The position numbers and the translations under genes are program-made. The notes beneath the pieces were generated by a model. The model worked only from the letters and a program-made list of their open reading frames with translations, was not told the origin of the DNA and searched no databases. This document shows positions 27,692 to 36,403 of a stretch of 64,000 bases of DNA, piece after piece. How positions within the stretch are numbered: position 1 is the stretch's first letter; each line of letters opens with the position of its first letter. This DNA is from Emticicia sp. CRIBPO (GTDB taxonomy: Bacteria > Bacteroidota > Bacteroidia > Cytophagales > Spirosomataceae): contig NZ_JAAAKV010000002.1 in the NCBI RefSeq assembly GCF_009905725.1, forward strand, positions 496,001 to 560,000, in the 5' to 3' direction.

Positions 27692-28726
27692 ATGAAAAAA
27701 GACCTTATTGTCATAAAGTTCGGAACGGCGTCTATCACCAAACCAAACGGTGAACCGGACCAGAATATCATTGCGGATATCGCAGAGCAGGTGGCCGAAC
27801 TGGCTAAAAAGAACCGAATTGTCATCGTTTCTTCGGGAGCTGTGGGAGCAGGAAAGCATTTTATCAAAAACTACGAGGGCGAGATAAGTCAGCGTAAAGC
27901 GGCAGCGGCTATCGGCAACCCCTTGTTGCTGAGCATGTATTCACAGCATTTTGCCAAATTCGGCACCCAGGTGGCTCAAAGTCTGTGTGAGAGGCAACAC
28001 TTTGCCAACAGGGGGCAATTCCTCCAACTGAAAGAAACTTACCAGGAATTGTGGAAAAACAACATCATCCCTATAGCCAACGAAAATGACGTGGTCAGTA
28101 ACAGGGAACTCCGGTTTTCGGACAACGACGAGCTCGCTACCTTAATTGCCGGGGGATTCGGGGCCTCTGTCCTGATGATCTGCACAGTAGCCGGTGGTTT
28201 ACTGGACAAAGAAAAGAAGGTAGTGCCTGAAATCAAAAGCATTAGCGAAGACATCATCGGATTGGTAGATTCTTCCAAATCATCACTCGGACTGGGTGGG
28301 ATGGCGTCCAAGCTGACATTCACCAAACTGGCCACTAAAATGGGCATCAAGGTGATCATATTCGGTATGGCTAAACCTCAGGGCATCCCGGAGGCCTTAA
28401 GTCAGAATTCAGGAAGCACGTTCCTCCCTGAAACCGTCAAACTTTCGGCGAGGAACAAATGGCTGGCCAGTGGTGGCCTGTCTGTAGGTAAACTCATGCT
28501 CGACAGCGGGGCTTCAAAGGCCATATTATCCCGGAAGAGCCTCCTGGCTGTGGGCATTAAAAGCCTGGAAGGTGATTTTGGTAAAGGAGAAGTAGTCGAA
28601 CTTTTAGACGACAAGCTCCAGGTCATTGCCGTAGCCAGGGTCAGAGAGTCGTCAGAAGCCCTCAAAGACAATCCGAAAACACAAAACCTCGTGGTGGCTC
28701 ATGCCGATGACATTGTGATGCTTTAA
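27692..28726 (+). CDS. proB: Glutamate 5-kinase
   Basis: This 344-residue enzyme phosphorylates glutamate in the first step of proline synthesis. It has the amino-acid-kinase core (IVIKFGTASIT, IVIVSSGAVGAG, NENDVVSNRELRFSDNDEL) and the C-terminal PUA domain (about 260-344). The frame is open back to 27593, but ATG 27692 gives the normal MKKDLIVIKFG start, 1 base after the previous stop. No proA follows: the next gene is convergent and overlaps the proB end by 4 bases. Confidence 0.95.
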   Translation: MKKDLIVIKFGTASITKPNGEPDQNIIADIAEQVAELAKKNRIVIVSSGAVGAGKHFIKNYEGEISQRKAAAAIGNPLLLSMYSQHFAKFGTQVAQSLCERQHFANRGQFLQLKETYQELWKNNIIPIANENDVVSNRELRFSDNDELATLIAGGFGASVLMICTVAGGLLDKEKKVVPEIKSISEDIIGLVDSSKSSLGLGGMASKLTFTKLATKMGIKVIIFGMAKPQGIPEALSQNSGSTFLPETVKLSARNKWLASGGLSVGKLMLDSGASKAILSRKSLLAVGIKSLEGDFGKGEVVELLDDKLQVIAVARVRESSEALKDNPKTQNLVVAHADDIVML

Positions 28727-29337
28727 ATGGTCCGGAGATATCCGGCTTCTATTTCCCGGATATCCTCTATTCTGGCCAGCACTTTAGAAACCATGCTTTG
28801 CCTTATTTCCACCTCAAGGCCGCATAAATCATCATAAGTCTGGCTGAGTACCTTCAGTTCGTTTTCCTTAACGACCCTCATGATTTCGTTCATCTTTTCG
28901 AAAGTAAACCTGAAAAGATATACCTCTCTGACATATCTGGTAATAATGTCCGCGTCTTCCAGAGCGATCAGGCTGGCTGATTTATAAGCATTGATCAATC
29001 CCGGTACGCCGAGCAATGTTCCCCCGAAATAACGGGCCACGACAATCAGCACATTCGTAAGCTTTTTAGATAATATTACGTTCAGAATCGGCTTCCCTGC
29101 TGAGCCCGACGGTTCTCCGTCATCATTAGCCCGATAATGGTCTCCTGAAACCCCGATCTGATAGGCATAACAATAATGCCTCGCCTTGGGATACAGCGAT
29201 TTAGTCTCTTCAATGAGGTCCTTTAGTTTGGTTTCGTCTTCAAACGGGAAAACACAGGCCATAAATTTACTTCCCTTGTCTTTAAACAAACCTTCGTATT
29301 TCCCGTTTATGGTAAAATAAATATCATCGTCCGGCAT
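28723..29337 (-). CDS. YigZ/IMPACT family protein
   Basis: This 204-residue protein carries the IMPACT/YigZ N-terminal domain: SKFMACVFPFEDET, the central ANDDGEPSGSAGKPILNVI, and VARYFGGTLLGVPGLINAY. A C-terminal YigZ-type ferredoxin-like domain follows (about 135-204). The family is linked to translation control in eukaryotes; bacterial roles are unclear. It is convergent with proB, overlapping by 4 bases, and its start lies 145 bases from the two-component operon. Confidence 0.93.
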   Translation of the reverse strand: MPDDDIYFTINGKYEGLFKDKGSKFMACVFPFEDETKLKDLIEETKSLYPKARHYCYAYQIGVSGDHYRANDDGEPSGSAGKPILNVILSKKLTNVLIVVARYFGGTLLGVPGLINAYKSASLIALEDADIITRYVREVYLFRFTFEKMNEIMRVVKENELKVLSQTYDDLCGLEVEIRQSMVSKVLARIEDIREIEAGYLRTI

Positions 29338-29454
29338 AGCTGCAAATTTAAAAGTATAATGTGATTAATCGGCAAATTTTAAGATTGTACCGTCATTATT
29401 CCGGATTTATGTACCATAAACGTTAATAAAGGTCTATGTTTAAATATATTTTTC

Positions 29455-29462
29455 TAATTTTG
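29455..29462 (+). promoter_or_regulatory. Promoter element (TAATTTTG) for the two-component operon
   Basis: TAATTTTG matches TAnnTTTG and lies 20 bases ahead of the response-regulator ATG, implying a very short leader. Confidence 0.5.
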
Positions 29463-29482
29463 AAGTCACAGAAGAGAACTCC

Positions 29483-30163
29483 ATGAAAATATTGGTAATA
29501 GAAGATGAAGCGAGAACTGTTCAGTTAATCAGGCAAGGATTAGAAGAACAAGGCTGGGATGTTGATGTAGCCTATGACGGTAATATGGGTTATCAGCTGG
29601 CTACAAGGAATGCTTACATTCTTATTATTTCAGACATTATCTTACCCGGCATCAGCGGCCTGGATCTCTGTAAACAGCTCAGAGAAACAGGTGTAATCAC
29701 GCCTATACTGCTTTTGACTGCATTGGGGACTACAGATGATAAAATTACGGGACTTGACGCCGGAGCAGATGATTACCTGGCCAAACCATTTGAATTCAGG
29801 GAATTAATGGCACGCGTCAGGGCTTTAACACGCCGGAATACAGGCTCTTTGCAAACGGAAAACACCCTTAAAATAGCTGACCTCGAGCTTAATCTTGACA
29901 CCAAGTCGGTAAGCAGGGGCGACAAGGAAATTACCCTGACAGCGAAGGAATTCGGTTTGCTTGAATATTTTATGAGAAACCAGACCCGGGTTATCTCAAA
30001 AGCTGAGCTGGCTGAAAAAATCTGGGACGTCACTTTTGACACGGGCACTAATGTCATAGAAGTGTACGTTAATTTTCTCAGGAAAAAAATTGACAGAGAT
30101 TTTGATCAAAAATTACTTCATACCCAGATCGGCCTGGGGTATGTCTTAAAAATTCCATCATGA
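29483..30163 (+). CDS. OmpR-family response regulator
   Basis: This 226-residue regulator has a receiver domain (1-120) with the acidic pair in VIEDEA, phospho-acceptor Asp51 (ISDIILPG), and the conserved Lys101 in DDYLAKPFEF. A winged-helix DNA-binding domain (about 130-226) carries LTAKEFGLLEYFM and TNVIEVYVNFLRKKID. It overlaps the histidine kinase start by 4 bases, so the two form an operon. The target genes cannot be told; the coiled-coil gene downstream is a candidate. Confidence 0.94.
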   Translation: MKILVIEDEARTVQLIRQGLEEQGWDVDVAYDGNMGYQLATRNAYILIISDIILPGISGLDLCKQLRETGVITPILLLTALGTTDDKITGLDAGADDYLAKPFEFRELMARVRALTRRNTGSLQTENTLKIADLELNLDTKSVSRGDKEITLTAKEFGLLEYFMRNQTRVISKAELAEKIWDVTFDTGTNVIEVYVNFLRKKIDRDFDQKLLHTQIGLGYVLKIPS

Positions 30164-31575
30164 TAAGTAGTATAAGAACGCGACTTACTTACCAGTTTAT
30201 TCTGCTGGTGACAGCTATTCTGTTATTTTTCTCGGCAGGGGTCTACTTTTTCAGTAAGCTTTACCTCGAAAAGAGGTTCTATAAGCGACTTCAGGACCGT
30301 GCGATTACTACTACGACATTGCTGTTTGACCTTAAGGCTCCCGATACCACGGTTTTGAAACTGGTAGATGTGCCCAGTAAAGAACTGCTGATTGACGAAG
30401 CCATTTCAATCTACAATGAAAACTCCAAACAGATCATCTTTTCTACGAATAACCCCGGCTCCGATTTTCATCAGCGGTTTATCCAGGGCTTTAAACCTGA
30501 CCAGGAATCAGTATTCAGAACCATTGGTGAGTACCAGATCCTTGGCATACGCCTGAAAAGGGGTAAACAAAGCAATTGGGTGATCGTCAGTGCAATCGAC
30601 ATCAACGGCATAGAAGCCCTCGAAGATCTGAGGAAAATCCTGATCGTCATGGTCATCGCCGGGGCTTTGCTCCTGGCCATTCTGGGTTGGTTGTTTGCCG
30701 ACAGGGCCATCTCTCCTATTGCGGATATTATTACACAGGTCAATTCCATCTTTCCGAATAACACCAAAAAACGACTGAAATATCCGAATCAGCAAGATGA
30801 GATCGGTGCTTTGGTACGGACCTTCAATGAAATGCTGGAAAGGGTGGAACAGGCCCTGGTGACCCAGAAAATGTTTATTGCCAATGTTTCTCATGAGCTC
30901 AAAAACCCGTTGACTAAAATCTATGCCCAGATCGACCTGACGCTTCTGAAAAGACGCAGTCCGGAAGAATATGAAGGCAACCTGGCTTCGTTGAAAGACG
31001 ATACCAAAACGCTTATCCAGCTTACAAATACTTTACTCGACCTGGCTCAGACAGTCATTAATTCAGATACCCTGAAGTTTGCCCCGGTCAGGATTGACGA
31101 GCTGCTTTGGGAGGCCAGGTCTCAGGTCCAGAAATGGCATGAAGGTTATAAAATCCAGTTGATTTTCAATGATTTTCCGGAAGACGAAAATACTTTACTT
31201 CTTCATGGCAATGAAGCTTCTCTTAAAGTAGTCCTGATGAATCTGATTGAAAATGCCTGTAAATTCTCCAGTAACAATACGGCCATTGTTGAATTTTCTG
31301 TAAAAACGGATCAGATTGTTATATCTGTGTTTAATGAAGGCCCTGAAATACCTGTCGAAGACCTTAAACACATTTTTCAGCCTTTTTACAGGAGCCGTGC
31401 AACAGCTGATGCCAACAAAGGCCACGGAGTCGGTCTGGCGATCGTGCTGCACATTACCAAAGTACATCAGGGAGAAATCATTGTGGACTCAACAGCCAAA
31501 GGGACGACTTTTACCCTGAAGTTTCCGGTCCGCAAGCCGCCAGTAGCGGTAGAAGCACCCACAATAAAAATATAA
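30160..31575 (+). CDS. HAMP-domain sensor histidine kinase
   Basis: This 471-residue membrane kinase has two helices (about 11-33 and 159-180) enclosing a periplasmic sensor domain of about 125 residues, then a HAMP linker, the dimerisation/phosphoacceptor helix with His245 in ANVSHELKNP, and an ATPase domain with NLIENACKFS (N box) and GHGVGLAIV (G2 box). It pairs with the overlapping OmpR-type regulator. The signal is unknown. The sensor domain shows no recognisable fold by eye. Confidence 0.94.
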   Translation: MISSIRTRLTYQFILLVTAILLFFSAGVYFFSKLYLEKRFYKRLQDRAITTTTLLFDLKAPDTTVLKLVDVPSKELLIDEAISIYNENSKQIIFSTNNPGSDFHQRFIQGFKPDQESVFRTIGEYQILGIRLKRGKQSNWVIVSAIDINGIEALEDLRKILIVMVIAGALLLAILGWLFADRAISPIADIITQVNSIFPNNTKKRLKYPNQQDEIGALVRTFNEMLERVEQALVTQKMFIANVSHELKNPLTKIYAQIDLTLLKRRSPEEYEGNLASLKDDTKTLIQLTNTLLDLAQTVINSDTLKFAPVRIDELLWEARSQVQKWHEGYKIQLIFNDFPEDENTLLLHGNEASLKVVLMNLIENACKFSSNNTAIVEFSVKTDQIVISVFNEGPEIPVEDLKHIFQPFYRSRATADANKGHGVGLAIVLHITKVHQGEIIVDSTAKGTTFTLKFPVRKPPVAVEAPTIKI

Positions 31576-31689
31576 CTAACTCATTATCAATCAATAAAAT
31601 GCATTTTCTGAATTTTAAGGTAAATTTAAAGTCAGATTAATGTCTGTTTAATATCGTTTTCATTAGTTTGTACTTAATAGCTGGCAGTC

Positions 31690-32634
31690 ATGGAGAATAA
31701 AAATAATAAACAAGGACTTTTCAAGATCACTTCCGGGATCATGATCGGAGTGGTGACCTTGCTGGGGTACTTGTTCATGGGAGCACGAAATGAGACGTTC
31801 GAGCTTCAGAAATCATTAACTACAAAGGTCGAAGAGCTATCATCCACACAAATAAAACTCGACTCTATAATCCACACACTTGATAATAAAATGGCTGAAA
31901 TTATTCAGCTTGGCGGAAATATCGCCGAATTGCAAACCATCAAAAAAAGTGTGGAAAGCGATAAAGCGAAACTGAAGTCAGACCTTAGTTTTTCAGTGAA
32001 GAAATACAGTATCAAGATCAGGGAATACGAAAAATTTCTGACACTGAAAGACAAGGACATTTCGAAACTCAAAGAAGAATACGACCGTTTGCTGGTTTTG
32101 AATGAAGCTTTGAAGGCCGAGAAACAGGAAATAGTGGATGAAAATACAGGACTCAGATTTGAAAAAGAAACTTTGAGAAGTGCAGTAGCTGAGTACTCTG
32201 CTCAAAACGAAGATCTGAGAAGAAAGGTAAATTTAGCAGCTGCCATGAAAGCCATAAATGTCCAGGTTACCGCCTTATCATCTAAAGGCAGGGAACGGGA
32301 CGGGGGAGCCTACAGGGCTTCCAGAATTTATCGCCTCAAAGTCAGCTTTATGCTCCCTTCCAATCCTCTGGCAGCTCGAAATAACAAAGATATCTACGTC
32401 AGGATCATTGACTCAAATGGCGGGGTAGTGAATGAAGCTGCAAGGCCCGGCACCTTCTGGTTTGAAGGTAGAGAATTGGGCTACAGCACTCATCAGATTG
32501 TCCCGTTTGAGAACAACGATCAGAAGGTTGATATTATTTATGGTAAGGGTAATGCATACCAGCCAGGCAAATATAGCGTTGAATTATATACAGAAGGCTT
32601 CAAGATTGGTAATGGCCAGTTTGTTGTCAACTGA
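31690..32634 (+). CDS. Membrane-anchored coiled-coil protein
   Basis: This 314-residue protein has one N-terminal membrane helix (about 13-30), a long charged coiled coil (about 35-180) rich in Lys, Glu and Leu heptads, and a C-terminal beta-rich domain (about 185-314) containing RASRIYRLKVSFMLPSNPLA and YQPGKYSVELYTEGFKIG. The architecture suggests a structural or sensing protein reaching into the periplasm. It follows the two-component system by 114 bases on the same strand and may be a target of it. I do not recognise a family. Confidence 0.82.
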   Translation: MENKNNKQGLFKITSGIMIGVVTLLGYLFMGARNETFELQKSLTTKVEELSSTQIKLDSIIHTLDNKMAEIIQLGGNIAELQTIKKSVESDKAKLKSDLSFSVKKYSIKIREYEKFLTLKDKDISKLKEEYDRLLVLNEALKAEKQEIVDENTGLRFEKETLRSAVAEYSAQNEDLRRKVNLAAAMKAINVQVTALSSKGRERDGGAYRASRIYRLKVSFMLPSNPLAARNNKDIYVRIIDSNGGVVNEAARPGTFWFEGRELGYSTHQIVPFENNDQKVDIIYGKGNAYQPGKYSVELYTEGFKIGNGQFVVN

Positions 32635-32665
32635 TTCCGGAAGGAATTAAACAGCTGGAAGCGTC

Positions 32666-33850
32666 ATGAAAACATTGAATATAATACAGAAAATAGCCCT
32701 TGAGGTATTGCATTTATTTATAGATTTTATCTCGTTCTATGGTAAAATCGTCCTGAATGAATTCAGCAAATTCCCGCGGTCTTATGCTGCCCTTATTTAC
32801 TTGTTTTTATCCATGGCGTTCTGTTATTACCCGGTTTTTGACCACTGGCTTACGGGATTCATCATGATGAGTCTGCCACTTGCGATATTATCGGGATTTA
32901 TTGCCAGTTGTTATCTGTTCTTCAAAAAACAGAAAGTATTTGCTACCGCAGGGATCATCTGGGTATTGTTTACCCTGCCTGTTGTTCAAAGACTTGTGGG
33001 AAGCGGCAAAATTGACGCTCCTGATGCCCCCTCTCTCAGGGTACTGAGTTTTAACGGGGAGTGTTTCCAGGAACCTGACCATAATAAAAAAATTGACTTC
33101 GCTTCGTTAAGATCCGACATAGCCTGTTTCCAGGAGTATTCGCACAACGAAGAGATAGAAAAACAATACCAATCCAAAACAGTAAATTTAACCGATTTCG
33201 ATCACGACAGGGCCATCGGACTGGCCCTGTTTTCTCAGTATCCCATAGTCAAGGAGTACAGCAAAATATGGGACCGCCAGGGACAACCTAATATCAATGG
33301 CTACCTTTGTGCTGATATTGCCTACGGCTGTGATACCGTCCGTGTGGTCAATGTACACCTTTGGTCCATGGGTGTCAGAACCGAGAATGCGTTCCAGGCC
33401 TTTGTCAATGCGGACCTTAAGACCTTTACGTATGAGATTTTTGACACTTTCAACCGTCTGAAAAAGGGATTTGAGAAACGTAAGGAACAAATTGAGGAGG
33501 TAGAGTCCTTTGTGGCCGGCAGCAGGTATCCTGTCATCATCTGCGGGGATTTTAATGAAATACCTTTCGGATATTCCTACGGAAAACTTAAACTGAACTT
33601 CAGAAACGCCTTTGAAGAAGCCGGACAGGGTCTGGGTTTTACCTTAAACAGGCATCCGTATTTTGTCAGGATCGACCAGCAGTTCTTCAGTTCCGACTGG
33701 TACATCCAATCCTACAAAACCATGTCTGACATCACTTTTTCCGATCACTTCCCGGTGATCGGCGAGTACACCCTGAAAAAGTCCATCGATTCTCCGAAGA
33801 ACCTGCTTTCCCAGCAGAAATCGAGGTCTATCTTCCCTATCAATCTTTAA
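32666..33850 (+). CDS. Membrane-anchored endonuclease/exonuclease/phosphatase-family protein
   Basis: This 394-residue protein has three hydrophobic N-terminal segments (about 40-58, 62-85 and 92-112) and a C-terminal EEP domain (about 120-375) with the metal-site motifs VVNVHLWSMG, ICGDFNEIPFG and SDHFPVIGEY. In Bacteroidota this architecture is common and the substrate is unknown; EEP domains cleave phosphodiesters in nucleic acids or lipids. It starts 31 bases after the coiled-coil gene and may be cotranscribed. A short basic tail ends the protein. Confidence 0.92.
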   Translation: MKTLNIIQKIALEVLHLFIDFISFYGKIVLNEFSKFPRSYAALIYLFLSMAFCYYPVFDHWLTGFIMMSLPLAILSGFIASCYLFFKKQKVFATAGIIWVLFTLPVVQRLVGSGKIDAPDAPSLRVLSFNGECFQEPDHNKKIDFASLRSDIACFQEYSHNEEIEKQYQSKTVNLTDFDHDRAIGLALFSQYPIVKEYSKIWDRQGQPNINGYLCADIAYGCDTVRVVNVHLWSMGVRTENAFQAFVNADLKTFTYEIFDTFNRLKKGFEKRKEQIEEVESFVAGSRYPVIICGDFNEIPFGYSYGKLKLNFRNAFEEAGQGLGFTLNRHPYFVRIDQQFFSSDWYIQSYKTMSDITFSDHFPVIGEYTLKKSIDSPKNLLSQQKSRSIFPINL

Positions 33851-33883
33851 AACTTCAATCATTAAAATATTGGGGTTTGGAAA

Positions 33884-34297
33884 TTGGGATGTAGCTTTGC
33901 AGTTCTGAAAACACTGTCTCGCATATTGACACTTTCTCTTATTGGTCTGATGCTTACCAAGACCATGATTGTGCCTGTGTTGTTTTTAGACTACGAACTG
34001 CGTAAGGATTTTATCATCAAAAACTATTGTGTTAACAAAAACCGTCCTGAAATGCATTGCGACGGTAAGTGTTACCTGGCCAAACGCATCAAAAGTGCCG
34101 AGGAGAAAGATGAAAAACAAGCCACGGATCAGTTTGTCCACCAGTTGTTTTCACAGGAAAGTAACACCCACTCTGCTGATTATTCGGTAGAGTTTTCGGT
34201 TGTCACCATATCGATTGAGCCGGTCAATAACTTTAACTACCAGTCTCCGGCTTTCCAGCAGTCTTTTTGCACGATCTTCCACCCTCCTCAGTCCTGA
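33884..34297 (+). CDS. Small Cys-containing membrane-associated protein
   Basis: The protein has up to 137 residues. A hydrophobic N-terminus is followed by the motif NYCVNKNRPEMHCDGKCYLAKRI, in which three cysteines may bind metal or form disulfides. This small family is common in Bacteroidota next to metal-related genes. The start is uncertain: the longest frame uses TTG 33884, but TAGCTTTG at 33892 would place transcription after it; TTG 33926 or ATG 33950 are alternatives. It opens the MbnP-MbnH region, which supports a copper-related role as inference. Confidence 0.75.
   Translation: MGCSFAVLKTLSRILTLSLIGLMLTKTMIVPVLFLDYELRKDFIIKNYCVNKNRPEMHCDGKCYLAKRIKSAEEKDEKQATDQFVHQLFSQESNTHSADYSVEFSVVTISIEPVNNFNYQSPAFQQSFCTIFHPPQS
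33892..33899 (+). promoter_or_regulatory. Promoter element (TAGCTTTG) at the MbnP-MbnH locus
   Basis: TAGCTTTG is a perfect TAnnTTTG element with ATTGG about 18 bases upstream as a possible -33 partner. It lies inside the longest frame of the small Cys protein, implying a downstream start for that gene. Confidence 0.45.
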
Positions 34298-34376
34298 GTC
34301 ACTCTTCTTCTTGAAATCAATTTTAGCAGCTTTCCTTTAAGGGAACAAGCTCAGTGTATCCATTTTCAAGATTTCC

Positions 34377-34541
34377 ATGTCAAAAAAGTATAAAAAGGGT
34401 CTTCCAAAGATGGCCCAAAAAACCTTGTTGAAAGAAACGAGGAAAATCCGGTTTGAGGGAGACCGCCAAAGAAGTGTGCCTCCGCAAAAATCGGTCATTA
34501 AAAAATTGGTATCAAAATTCTTAAAAATATTCAGAAAATGA
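34377..34541 (+). CDS. Candidate small basic protein, 54 residues, coupled to MbnP gene
   Basis: ATG 34377 to TGA 34541 encodes 54 residues starting MSKKYKKGLPKMAQK, very rich in Lys and Arg with only three acidic residues, and ending KFLKIFRK. Its TGA overlaps the ATG of the following MbnP-like gene in the pattern ATGA, which is typical of translational coupling. The 240-base gap in which it lies holds no other feature. Against it: no recognisable ribosome site, no family I know, and A-rich DNA readily yields Lys-rich frames. It is a hypothesis only. Confidence 0.35.
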   Translation: MSKKYKKGLPKMAQKTLLKETRKIRFEGDRQRSVPPQKSVIKKLVSKFLKIFRK

Positions 34542-35347
34542 ATTCTTTCAAAATAGCTCTCCTGGGTCTTCTGTGGATGACCCTCCTGTTTTCATGCGAT
34601 TCTGCAGCAGAAACGATCAGCCCCGGCGATAAAAATAACATGATCATTGAGTTTGACCAGTATGTCGGAAATGAAAAACTGGTACTCAATTCAAAAACCT
34701 ACAAAAACACGGCCGGGGAAGATTTCACGATCAGCACCCTCAATTTCTTTGTGAGTAACATCGCACTGAAAAAATCAGACGGAACAGAAGTTACTTTTCC
34801 GGATCAGTATTTCCTGGTTCGCCAGGCAGATGCAGCAAGCCTTAAGCTCACCCTGAAGGATGTTCCGGCAGCTGATTATACTTCTGTGCGATACACCATC
34901 GGAGTAGACAGTCTCAAAAGTGTATCTGACCTGTCGCAGCGGAAAGGGGTTCTGGATCCGGCAAGTTACGGGAATGACAACATGTACTGGTCATGGAACT
35001 CCGGGTACATTTTCTTTAAGATAGAAGGCTCTTCACCCCTGTCTTCAGATCCTGCCAAAGTCTTCATGTACCATGTGGGAGGTTATGGGGGGTATACCGG
35101 CAAAACACCCAATAACCTGAGGACCATTACTGCGGATTTCGGAGGAAATACAGCAACAGTCAGAAAAGACATCTCTCCTACCGTGCATATCATTACAGAT
35201 GCGGGCCAGGTATTTTCGGCGGGTCTGAGAATTTCAACGACCAGTATGATTCACAGCCCGGCAGCGGCCAAACCAGTGGCCGACGGCTACGTTAATATGT
35301 TCAAAGTTGATCATGTTCATAATGACAAACATGACCATAAAGAATAA
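34538..35347 (+). CDS. MbnP-family copper-binding lipoprotein (copy 1)
   Basis: This 269-residue lipoprotein (lipobox Cys20, LFSC) matches the MbnP-like family: IGVDSL, the signature NMYWSWNSGYIFFKIEG (Trp151, Trp153) and YHVGGYGG. In characterised MbnP, a partner diheme enzyme (MbnH) oxidises a Trp to kynurenine, which helps bind copper; the MbnH-like gene follows directly with overlap, as expected. The C-terminus ends in a His/Asp/Lys-rich tail (HVHNDKHDHKE), possibly a further metal site. Which Trp is modified cannot be told here. Confidence 0.88.
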   Translation: MNSFKIALLGLLWMTLLFSCDSAAETISPGDKNNMIIEFDQYVGNEKLVLNSKTYKNTAGEDFTISTLNFFVSNIALKKSDGTEVTFPDQYFLVRQADAASLKLTLKDVPAADYTSVRYTIGVDSLKSVSDLSQRKGVLDPASYGNDNMYWSWNSGYIFFKIEGSSPLSSDPAKVFMYHVGGYGGYTGKTPNNLRTITADFGGNTATVRKDISPTVHIITDAGQVFSAGLRISTTSMIHSPAAAKPVADGYVNMFKVDHVHNDKHDHKE

Positions 35348-36383
35348 CCCAAAAAGGCTGGGAGTCTGCCTCACGATTAGTTTTGGCATATGGCTGGTCT
35401 CTTGTACCCTTGCGGGAAAGGAGACCGGCCCTTCCGGATTGTTTTCTGTTCCTGAAGGTTTTCCTGAGCCGGTTTATAACCTGGCGGTCAACCCTGTGAC
35501 AGAAGACGGTTTTCAGCTGGGGAAAAAACTGTTTTTTGACGGGCGACTTTCAAGAGACGGCACGATCTCCTGTGGTGAGTGCCACAACCAGGCCCATTCT
35601 TTTACCCATCATGGCCATGGTTTCAGTCATGGGATTGACGGCAAAGAAGGTTTCAGAAACGCTCAGCCTATTGTCAATGTAGCCTGGCAGAACAGTTTCT
35701 TCTGGGATGGCGGGGTCTTTAACCTCGACCTTTTTGCCATTGCCCCCATTGAAAACCCGGTGGAAATGGATGAGAAGTTTCCGAATGTCATCGAAAAACT
35801 GAAGAAGTCGGAAGACTACCCGAAGCTGTTTAAAAAAGCTTTCGGAACAGAAGAAGTGACTTCTGAAAGGTTCCTGAAAGCCCTTTCCCAGTATATGCTC
35901 AGCCTGGTCTCCGCCAATTCGAGATATGATCAGTACCTGGCCGGAAAAGCCCGACTGACAGAAACTGAGATGAAAGGGCTGGCCCTGTTCAAGGAAAAAG
36001 GCTGCAACACCTGCCACAGCGGAATCCTCTTTACCGATCATAGTTTCAGAAGCAACGGCCTGGCTGCTGAATACACCGGGGACCTCGGCAGATTCCGGAT
36101 CACAGAAAATGAATCGGATAAAAACAAGTTCAAAGTGCCGACGCTGAGAAATATAGAGGTCACTTATCCTTATATGCACGACGGTCGTTTCAGAAATCTG
36201 GAGGGGGTACTGGAACACTATGCGGATGGTGTTCAGGAGGTTGACAATCTGGATCCGGCCCTGAAAAAGAATCCAAAACCAGGTATAGCGTTGACAAAAG
36301 AACAGCAGGGACAAATCATTGCTTTTCTGAAAACACTGACCGATACAGAATTTCTGAATAACAAAAGGTTTTCCAAATTCTGA
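35331..36383 (+). CDS. MbnH/MauG-like diheme cytochrome c peroxidase-family enzyme (copy 1)
   Basis: From ATG 35331 the protein has 350 residues with a lipoprotein signal (GIWLVSC). It has two c-type heme motifs: CGECH at 81-85 and CNTCH at 225-229. It shows family stretches FRNAQPIVNVAWQNSFFWDGGV and PTLRNIEVTYPYMHDGRF. Earlier starts (35307, 35322) overlap the MbnP gene further. In methanotrophs MbnH oxidises a Trp of MbnP; ordinary cytochrome c peroxidases share the fold, but the paired gene favours MbnH. It acts in the periplasm. Confidence 0.9.
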   Translation: MTIKNNPKRLGVCLTISFGIWLVSCTLAGKETGPSGLFSVPEGFPEPVYNLAVNPVTEDGFQLGKKLFFDGRLSRDGTISCGECHNQAHSFTHHGHGFSHGIDGKEGFRNAQPIVNVAWQNSFFWDGGVFNLDLFAIAPIENPVEMDEKFPNVIEKLKKSEDYPKLFKKAFGTEEVTSERFLKALSQYMLSLVSANSRYDQYLAGKARLTETEMKGLALFKEKGCNTCHSGILFTDHSFRSNGLAAEYTGDLGRFRITENESDKNKFKVPTLRNIEVTYPYMHDGRFRNLEGVLEHYADGVQEVDNLDPALKKNPKPGIALTKEQQGQIIAFLKTLTDTEFLNNKRFSKF

Positions 36384-36403
36384 TCATATAAACAAACATC
36401 AAA

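Noticed and set aside
35550-36314. 254-residue frame antisense to the first diheme enzyme gene
   Set aside because: The sense strand encodes two intact CxxCH motifs; the antisense product has no recognisable domain.
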